A stretch of 64,000 nt of DNA from Branchiostoma floridae. Taxonomy: Eukaryota > Chordata > Leptocardii > Amphioxiformes > Branchiostomatidae. Below, in pieces: positions 62,001 through 64,000 of the stretch; position 1 is the stretch's first letter; the number at the start of each line of letters is the position of its first letter. The DNA lies in the NCBI RefSeq assembly GCF_000003815.2, contig NC_049986.1, forward strand, positions 3,935,686 through 3,999,685, written 5' to 3'. Position numbers and translations under genes: made by a program. The notes beneath the pieces are model-generated. The model worked only from the letters and a program-made list of their open reading frames with translations, ran no database searches and was not told the DNA's origin.

Positions 62001-63405
62001 ACAAATACATTAAAACTTAACATAGTATAGTAATGAAAAGTATAGTGACAAGACTAAACATTAACACCGTAAGACAATACAGATAAGCTATTACTGCAGA
62101 GTAATACTAACTAAAATAGCTATTACTGCAGAGTAGTAGTTGACAATGGTGATGGAGGATTTCAACTCGTGGTCAACTCGAATGTTTGTTAAGAAGGGCT
62201 GCAAAATATGGAACTGGGCTCATTCTATAACGATTTGTTTTGGCAAGAGGAATATCAAGTTGATTTGCTCCCTTCAGGTATCTTGTATGAACTTGAGAAC
62301 GGGTAGGAGGCAACCAATGCCGGGGAGAATTGAGTAGCGACTTTGCGAATTTTAGGCTAAGGGTTTCTCTTCTTTCCTCAAGGCACGGCATATCTAATTG
62401 GGTAAGTGTGCTGTTGTAACACACATACTGGGAGCCAAGAATTATTCTAAGTGCTCGCATCTGTATACGTTCAATCTTCATCACTTGTTGTGTTGTGATA
62501 TTTGAGTTCAAGACTGGAGCTACATTTTAGTTTCTTTAGCCAGAAAAGTCGTGAGCTGGCCTTTTTAGTTATAACATGTACATATTTGTCCCATCTTAGA
62601 TTACTAAATAACCCAAGGCCTAGAATACAAGCAGTTTCCGTATACTTAAGTGACTTTTCGGCAAGTAAGATCTTAGGGGGTGGAGGGCAGTTTCTCATGA
62701 ATGAAAAGGTCAGGAGCATACATTTCTCGCTATTTAAAATCATGTCATTTCTAGTCTCCCAGGTATTGCGTTGGTCACGTGTGGATTGGATTAGGCACGC
62801 TTCGTAATAAAGTCGACTCTCGCACACAGACAAGTCATCAACATATTTGCATCGGTTTAAGATATCGTCTTTCAGAGCGTCATTAAGAGTACACACGACA
62901 AAAAACAATTGAAATTTTCCTCCCTGAAGTTGGGAGTATGCCAAAGCCATTGTGCTAAAAAGTTTCTTACCTACCAGTTATAAAACCAAGTCATAGAAAC
63001 ACATCTATCCAACAATCCCCAGTGCCAAAATTACCTGCTGATTTCTTCAGTTACAATCAAGCTTCCACCTGTTTAAGGTTTGAGACCAGTTAGGCTGGCT
63101 AAAGTGGAATAACTTATGTCTAATTATATAGACATGCTCATGCAACCGTTTTCTTTCTTTTTATTACCCACTTACGAGAAATACACGAATGAGACCCTAA
63201 TTTAGACTCTATTTTATTTTTGTATCTATTCAGCTCAACGATTAGTCTGGTTGACACAAGGGCTTACCTCCATTTCTGACTTCCAGTGAGAAAAAAGTTG
63301 CGGATGATTGGAGCAGGTAGTTCTCCCCTCTACCCACAACCACCTGCGCGGTGGGGTCATGCCCAGGGTTCCATGGGGTCAAGGTGGGGTCAGCATCCGG
63401 GCATC
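41845..63405 (-). CDS. CEMIP: CEMIP/CEMIP2-like hyaluronan-degrading protein (24 exons, 5' incomplete)
   Basis: A minus-strand gene reconstructed from 24 exons, each with GT/AG borders and compatible phase, giving about 1,251 residues to TGA at 41845. Order follows vertebrate CEMIP (KIAA1199) and CEMIP2 (TMEM2): G8 domain (63405-61200), first GG/ILEI-like domain (60321-60044), a linker, a long parallel-beta-helix (PbH1) region (58644 to about 48730), a C-terminal conserved module and a second GG domain (44477-41845). Vertebrate members bind and depolymerise hyaluronan; CEMIP is secreted or ER-associated, CEMIP2 is a type II membrane protein. The exon carrying the signal peptide or anchor is not present, so which paralog type this is stays open. 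A Cys-rich segment of about 70 residues found in vertebrates between the first GG domain and the PbH1 region is not seen. Length compares with about 1,361-1,383 in vertebrates. Confidence 0.93.
42023..42299. mobile_element. MITE with long terminal inverted repeats, copy 1
   Basis: About 277 bp. Left end TCCTACGTAGAGACATCC and right end GGTTTGCTGGCGCCGTTGAA then GTCTCTACGTAGGA are complementary over about 30 bp; further inward AGATAGCAGAGT also pairs. In the intron between exons 23 and 24. A second copy is at 51038. Confidence 0.8.
42549..42658 (-). CDS. CEMIP: CEMIP-like exon 23
   Basis: Reads SSIVLVATRDSSERYAQECL between AG and GTACGT borders; second GG domain core (vertebrate NSIVLMASKG). 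Confidence 0.9.
42942..43131. mobile_element. GGGGCCCGGCCGGG-type MITE, copy 1
   Basis: Arms of about 50 bp: left CTTAGGCCTAGGTCTCATTT, right GGACCTAAGCC-type complement with CCGGCCGGGCCCC. AT-rich centre. In the intron between exons 22 and 23. Related copies are at 47268 and 49577. Confidence 0.75.
43446..43606 (-). CDS. CEMIP: CEMIP-like exon 22
   Basis: Starts VDGVRYDDRYRGFRIIAVDA; start of the second GG domain (vertebrate IEVDG...GIQVVVIDG). Donor AA/GTAAGT. Confidence 0.9.
44155..44285 (+). mobile_element. Retroelement 3' tail (AAAGTCAAAGT type)
   Basis: Shares CAATTTTGTATTGTATG, GTGGTCACGAGCC and GAACAAAGTCAAAGTG with 29360-29487 and 48475-48598. Confidence 0.5.
44379..44477 (-). CDS. 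CEMIP: CEMIP-like exon 21
   Basis: Reads DDNLKFLQVTIQAAGKEELN, 33 codons in phase 0, preceding the second GG domain. Acceptor ATCATGCAG is weak; donor GAG/GTACGT. Confidence 0.8.
44945..45252 (-). mobile_element. MITE with ACAACCCGCCGTACGTGC ends, copy 1
   Basis: Left end ACAACCCGCCGCACGTGCG, right end CGTACGGCGAGTTGTGT. The interior matches 49793-50096 in reverse orientation (shared ACGCCGTAGAACTTTACG segment, CTCCAAAAT on the other strand). In the intron between exons 20 and 21. Confidence 0.75.
45320..45542 (-). CDS. CEMIP: CEMIP-like exon 20
   Basis: Reads LLFLKVRANYDREGCSYCS, then GCERIVITA and VSDCTAAAYPKY, closely matching the vertebrate GCERIKIKA...VSDCTATAYPK segment. Donor CCG/GTGAGT. 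Confidence 0.92.
45955..46110 (+). repeat. Dispersed repeat with GCAGCGACA-CTAG-TGCAG core
   Basis: Contains GCAGCGACATCTAGTGCTGCAG, GGAAGGTGACAGACGGTCA and GTGAATAAAGAACC. Related copies lie at 48090, 54630, 58180, 59335, 60400 and 60800. Confidence 0.65.
46135..46370 (-). mobile_element. tRNA-derived SINE (minus orientation), copy 1
   Basis: Reading on the minus strand, a tRNA-like head with a B box (GGTCCGAATTTGATACC) at about 46290 is followed by a body with AAAGTGCC and ending near CAATGTGGCACT. Same family as 47035-47260 and 59705-59880. Confidence 0.65.
46456..46635 (-). CDS. CEMIP: CEMIP-like exon 19
   Basis: Reads GDWLRLGLCYPPGTIFRVTY (vertebrate GDWIRVGLCYPRGT), ending FYFEESTG. 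Confidence 0.92.
47035..47260 (-). mobile_element. tRNA-derived SINE (minus orientation), copy 2
   Basis: Same layout as copy 1: GACAATGTGGCAAAGACAGC at one end; AAGTGCCTCTACC, then the tRNA-like box GGTTCAAACCCC (minus strand) and CACACGAC at the other. Confidence 0.65.
47268..47456. mobile_element. GGGGCCCGGCCGGG-type MITE, copy 3 (degenerate)
   Basis: Left TTAGGTCAGATTTCCAAACC, right GGGTTGAAAATGTAAACC plus CTATAAGCATAA pair imperfectly. The interior matches 49577-49787. Confidence 0.55.
47479..47693 (-). CDS. CEMIP: CEMIP-like exon 18
   Basis: Reads LFIHASIPGNLVMSMVRDEY and later QPPVMLEKSYTIHWNRRAPQ, matching the vertebrate YQPVVTLQKGYTIHWDQTAP region. Confidence 0.92.
48090..48220 (-). 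repeat. Dispersed repeat, CTGCAGCTAGGTGTCGCTGC family
   Basis: Carries CACTGCAGCTAGGTGTCGCT and CTGTCACCTTTCTCAGTGCA. Opposite orientation to 45955-46110. Confidence 0.65.
48475..48598 (+). mobile_element. Retroelement 3' tail
   Basis: Shares CATTTTGTATTGTATATTTA, GTGGCCACGA and CTTGAATAAAGAC with the other two tails. Confidence 0.5.
48730..48948 (-). CDS. CEMIP: CEMIP-like exon 17
   Basis: Reads KTQIFHDVDGSTTGHPDTHV and CSGKYAQ (vertebrate FHDVDGSVSEYPGS, CSGCYAQ). Donor CAG/GTCGGT is weaker than average. Confidence 0.9.
49577..49787. mobile_element. GGGGCCCGGCCGGG-type MITE, copy 2
   Basis: Left CTAAGGCCAAGGTCCCAAAC then GGGGCCCGGGCGGG; right CCCGGCCGGGCCCC then GTTTGGAAATGGTAACTAAG. Arms of about 50 bp. 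Confidence 0.75.
49793..50096 (+). mobile_element. MITE with ACAACCCGCCGTACGTGC ends, copy 2
   Basis: Near-perfect ends TAAGGGCACAACCCGCCGTA / ACGGTGGGTTGTGCCCTTA. A T/G homopolymer run lies at 49829-49853. The right end is about 25 bp from the splice donor of CEMIP-like exon 16. Confidence 0.8.
50123..50303 (-). CDS. CEMIP: CEMIP-like exon 16
   Basis: Reads NFPIRGLEVYDGPILAENCT and APNNNLTGIKFED, matching NFPIRGIQLYDGPI...HNNVTGIAFED. A MITE starts about 25 bp past the donor. Confidence 0.93.
51038..51288. mobile_element. MITE with long terminal inverted repeats, copy 2
   Basis: Arms of about 60 bp: CAGCAAACTGCCTCTTGTCT left; AGACAAGAGGCGGTTTGCTG right. Closely related to 42023-42299 but with decayed outermost bases. 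It ends 19 bp past the exon 15 donor. Confidence 0.8.
51307..51459 (-). CDS. CEMIP: CEMIP-like exon 15
   Basis: Reads GTFPKDEGSSQQVWNSIFIG, then ESENVGT (vertebrate GTFPYDDGSKQEIKNSLFVGESGNVGT). Confidence 0.92.
51823..51858 (-). CDS. CEMIP: CEMIP-like exon 14 (36-nt microexon)
   Basis: Reads FVDNGKGLTMA between acceptor TTTTTTCAG and donor CAG/GTACCA. It supplies exactly the residues missing between exons 13 and 15 (vertebrate FADNGIGLTLAS). Too short to stand out by length alone. Confidence 0.85.
52229..52521. other. Assembly gap (293 N)
   Basis: Lies in the intron between CEMIP-like exons 13 and 14; no coding sequence is missing, since the exons join in phase. Confidence 0.95.
52522..52593. 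repeat. Perfect 20-bp hairpin at the gap edge
   Basis: TCAACACAAGAAATTGCTCA and its exact complement enclose 32 bp. The N run begins at once on the left side, so only one end of a larger palindrome may be visible. Confidence 0.85.
52698..52829 (-). CDS. CEMIP: CEMIP-like exon 13
   Basis: Reads YKPHQNSDLLQPRVPAMIEG and DHGSWVRGGDIWFNKCA (vertebrate DHGAWLRGGDVWLDSCR). PbH1 region. Confidence 0.93.
53001..53050. repeat. (CT)n(GT)n microsatellite
   Basis: A short CT run followed by about 19 GT dinucleotides, within an intron. Confidence 0.95.
53111..53350. mobile_element. MITE with TAGCCTCCATAG ends
   Basis: A 240-bp element with imperfect arms of about 27 bp (TAGCCTCCATA...AGCAGGCTC / GAGCCTGCTATGGAGGCTA). 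Intronic. Confidence 0.7.
53691..53788. mobile_element. 98-bp palindromic element, GGAGTAAGCCGGCC core
   Basis: TAGAGGAGTAAGCCGGCC at the left is mirrored by GGCCGGCTTACTCCTCTA at the right. The centre contains CACGCGATCTG. The core is shared with 54164-54365. Confidence 0.8.
53824..53909 (-). CDS. CEMIP: CEMIP-like exon 12
   Basis: Reads GLMIDEGVKTTQPSA, then RGARY (vertebrate GMIIDNGVKTTEASA...ISARY). Acceptor CATCCTAG; donor CACG/GTATTC. It has no ATG. Confidence 0.88.
54155..54374. mobile_element. 202-bp palindromic MITE with 9-bp target duplication
   Basis: Element 54164-54365 is nearly palindromic throughout (TAGTCTCTACCAGACTC / GAGTCTAGTAGAGACTA ends; AAATTGAACAAATA and GTAAGCCGGC inward). 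It is flanked on both sides by ATACGCTGC (54155-54163, 54366-54374). A 9-bp duplication fits Mutator-like or Merlin-type transposition. Intronic, next to exon 11. Confidence 0.88.
54422..54550 (-). CDS. CEMIP: CEMIP-like exon 11
   Basis: Reads HTGIWYIFHREPTGLSEGAL and SPLGRFYNNRAHSNG (vertebrate IPLGKFYNNRAHSNY). Donor GTA/GTGAGT. A palindromic MITE lies 47 bp downstream. Confidence 0.93.
54630..54680 (+). repeat. Fragment of the CTGCAGCTAGGTGTCGCTGC family
   Basis: Contains CAGCGACACCTAGCTGCAAT. Confidence 0.55.
54863..54932 (-). CDS. CEMIP: CEMIP-like exon 10
   Basis: Reads AVTTFWIAHPNNNLTNNAAA (vertebrate AVSTFWMANPNNNLINCAAA). Confidence 0.92.
55336..55538 (-). CDS. CEMIP: CEMIP-like exon 9
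   Basis: Reads GYDTLGHCFFLEDGVEQRNV and TLLPTDRDSNMC (vertebrate GYNSLGHCFFTEDGPEERNT, TLLPSDRDSKMC). Confidence 0.94.
55718..56258. mobile_element. 540-bp element with inverted repeats of about 85 bp
   Basis: Left arm includes GACTATCGCGGCAATGCCTT and TATCACCCCTGCCATTTCAG; the right arm is its complement (TGAAATGGCAGGGGTGATAT...GCCGCGATAGTC). The interior has no ORF of note. Intronic, between exons 8 and 9. Confidence 0.8.
56343..56442. other. Assembly gap (100 N)
   Basis: In the intron between CEMIP-like exons 8 and 9, directly beside SINE sequence. Confidence 0.95.
56455..56640 (+). mobile_element. tRNA-derived SINE head
   Basis: An A-box-like TGGCGTAACGGTAGAG and B-box AAGTTCGAATCCT at proper spacing are followed by a SINE-like body (CTCGCTTACCGTGGTATAAA, TGCCTGACTTATGTTGG). 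The acceptor and T stems do not pair, so it is not a tRNA gene. Confidence 0.65.
56727..56936 (-). CDS. CEMIP: CEMIP-like exon 8
   Basis: Reads MGQQVLGSYPVHFHMAGDVD, then YVRELSIHHCFSRCLTIHG, one of the most conserved stretches of the family. Donor CTG/GTCAGT. Confidence 0.94.
57431..57600 (-). CDS. CEMIP: CEMIP-like exon 7
   Basis: Reads RGEVGLLTRNIKFQGEVEDS and YDTYGGHLK (vertebrate RAEVGLLSRNIIVMGEMED, FDTFGGHIK). Confidence 0.93.
57960..58021. repeat. Two-copy 31-bp tandem repeat
   Basis: The unit GTCGCCAAAAAACTTATCAT plus GATGATCTGAT occurs twice in direct succession. Confidence 0.85.
58175..58290 (-). repeat. Dispersed repeat, CTGCAGCTAGGTGTCGCTGC family
   Basis: Carries GACCGTCTGTCACATTCCTC and ACTGCAGCTATAGATGTCGC. 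Intron between exons 6 and 7. Confidence 0.65.
58450..58644 (-). CDS. CEMIP: CEMIP-like exon 6
   Basis: Reads WQPGDHIVLASTDYNMEQAE and CQECSSHQVKISG (vertebrate WKPGDTLVIASTDYSMYQAEEF). It joins exon 5 in phase even though the vertebrate Cys-rich insert is missing. Confidence 0.93.
59121..59213 (-). CDS. CEMIP: CEMIP-like exon 5
   Basis: Reads GRASITATFDAFFGSYDVTA, then TSEWLG (vertebrate SAAARVFKLFQTEHGEYFNVSLSSEW). Confidence 0.85.
59325..59405 (-). repeat. Dispersed repeat fragment, same family
   Basis: Carries GATTGCAGCTAGGTGTCGCT then GCTACACTGTGG. Intron between exons 4 and 5. Confidence 0.6.
59546..59616 (-). CDS. CEMIP: CEMIP-like exon 4
   Basis: Reads NPWVFVGVKGDPSAAVEQRI (vertebrate HPWSFLTVKGNPSSSVEDHI); 71 nt. 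Confidence 0.9.
59705..59880 (-). mobile_element. tRNA-derived SINE (minus orientation), copy 3
   Basis: Shares CAATGTTGCCCCACTCTCAG...GTAGCTTGTTTTA, GTGCCACAT and AGACAAAAGGTAATG with copies 1 and 2; the tRNA head is decayed. Confidence 0.5.
60044..60321 (-). CDS. CEMIP: CEMIP-like exon 3 (first GG domain)
   Basis: Reads GRGIHVHVIDETSAAVVDWQ and RRLASFIDQIPSGKIVALQV, the ILEI/FAM3-type GG domain (vertebrate HRGVIVHVIDPKSGTVIHSDRF). This domain is reported to be needed for hyaluronan processing in CEMIP2. Confidence 0.93.
60385..60895. mobile_element. Nested foldback element
   Basis: A core palindrome at 60563-60795 (AACATGATGAGG...CCTCATCATGTT; centre at CATTTACAATGCGGTCC) lies between outer arms of the CTGCAG...TGTCGCTGC family in opposite orientation (CATCTGTCACATTCCTTAGG left, CCTGAGGAAGGTGACAGACG right). 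Intron between exons 2 and 3. Confidence 0.8.
61200..61486 (-). CDS. CEMIP: CEMIP-like exon 2 (G8 domain)
   Basis: Reads EIVLRSREIIVGSDPGRGEF, CPYQGKATVSLYGRKDD and GGTLEIHGQHKLAWTQLTQT (vertebrate CPFQGNFTIILYGR, ALELHGQKKLSWTFL). It contains most of the G8 glycines. Confidence 0.93.
61905..62950 (-). pseudogene. 5'-truncated non-LTR retrotransposon with YVDD reverse transcriptase motif
   Basis: The minus strand encodes the C-terminal half of a LINE reverse transcriptase in two overlapping frames. 62950-62471 includes KYVDDLSVCE (catalytic box), NDMILNSEKC and FSNLRWDKYVHVITKKASSR. 62511-62173 includes IQMRALRIILG and PYFAALLN. A frameshift near 62490 separates them. A 3'UTR with AATAAAGATA near 61915-61925 completes the tail. 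It is inserted in the intron between exons 1 and 2 of the CEMIP-like gene, same strand. Inactive; probably CR1/Jockey-like. Confidence 0.75.
63268..63405 (-). CDS. CEMIP: CEMIP-like exon 1 seen here (start of G8 domain)
   Basis: Reads CPDADPTLTPWNPGHDPTAQ and LLQSSATFFSLEVRNGG (vertebrate CPDQ...PWNPGHD). Its acceptor TTTACCAG and 2-nt starting phase show at least one more coding exon upstream, not found before 64000. Confidence 0.92.
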
Positions 63406-64000
63406 CTGGTAAAACAAATATCGTCATTGTTCAGTTACTTATAACACCAAAGGTACACAAATACAGCAGTCCTTGATACATATTACATTCCATCTCGATT
63501 AGTATTATTCAATAAACACCGCCATTTGTAAGAAATTAGACACCCTTATGATGTAATTGGACATTATCATATTATTACCTTTGTCTGCTCTTGTCCGCTT
63601 CAGGCAACTTTTCTTTTCAGGCAACTTTTCCCAATCTACACAGTTTTTACCGATATCTTTGGAGATGTCGGGAGGGATCTAGAACGTAGGGGGCCGGACA
63701 CCCATGGCGCTTGCAGTCATACACTCGCTTTACACTACGTTTTTCTGAGACGTCTTGGCCAAGACCGTCTCAAGACCGTCTCAGCCAAGACGTCTCAGCC
63801 ACAGTGTAAAGAGAGTTTTATGGGTCTCAAGACCAGATTACTGCTGTGCGTCTTGAGACCACATCTGATGTGGTCTCAAGACGCTCAGCGGGAGTGCCAA
63901 GACGCACAGCAGGAGTGCCAAGACCCATTTTTTACTGTGTAAAGAGAACGGTCTCAGAAAATTCGTCTCAGAGCCTGTTCAGAGCCAACTTTGAGCAGTA
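63406..64000. repeat. Upstream flank with GTCTCAAGAC sub-repeats
   Basis: From about 63720 to 63980 the words GTCTCAAGAC, GACGTCTCAGCC and TTTACAC recur in both orientations, with one perfect 37-bp palindrome at 63848-63884. It looks like part of an inverted-repeat transposon. No first exon of the CEMIP-like gene was found here. Confidence 0.6.

Overview
This window looks like nuclear DNA from an invertebrate deuterostome, most probably a lancelet (Branchiostoma-like). Coding information is split into small exons with GT/AG borders. The recognisable proteins are animal extracellular or nuclear families: CEMIP/CEMIP2-type hyaluronidase, leucine-rich-repeat receptors, a fibrinogen-domain protein and C2H2 zinc fingers. 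The spaces between them are crowded with MITEs, tRNA-derived SINEs and decayed non-LTR retrotransposons. The lancelet assignment is an inference from protein style, notably the LRR receptors with QYEDID / TGQGQSQ tail repeats. No bacterial or organellar features are seen. Three N runs (8091-8190, 52229-52521, 56343-56442) show it is an assembled scaffold.

Region 1-10.4 kb is a very large foldback structure. A 152-bp minisatellite is arrayed in one orientation (1-861 and about 1274-4206). A 1.37-kb spacer with fossil reverse-transcriptase fragments follows. The same minisatellite then runs in the opposite orientation (5578-9985). A GC-rich block of about 410 bp lies at 862-1273 and again, inverted, at about 9986-10386. 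The ORF-like stretches here are not genes.

Region 10.4-23 kb is mostly non-genic. It holds a 1.4-kb-spaced tandem duplication (11772-13754), pogo/Tigger-like MITEs, a GT-rich tract and a SINE. Its one recognisable coding piece is a plus-strand exon (15950-17314) with the end of an LRR C-terminal cap, a stalk, a membrane helix and a repetitive cytoplasmic tail. No LRR ectodomain is visible upstream.

Region 23-40 kb holds three minus-strand genes: a fibrinogen-related (FReD) protein with a phase-compatible upstream exon, a five-finger C2H2 protein with a probable untranslated first exon, and an intact 798-residue LRR-Ig-mucin stalk-TM receptor. The receptor's tail ends in a textbook ITAM spacing. 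Two weaker secreted-protein candidates lie on the plus strand (33559 and 39820).

Region 41.8-63.4 kb is one minus-strand gene. I could follow 24 exons of a CEMIP/CEMIP2 (KIAA1199/TMEM2) cell-migration/hyaluronidase homolog, with continuous reading phase from the N-terminal G8 domain to the stop codon (about 1,251 residues). The first (signal peptide or membrane anchor) exon must lie upstream of 63405. Its introns host most of the MITE, SINE and LINE insertions, including a 202-bp palindrome with a perfect 9-bp target duplication.
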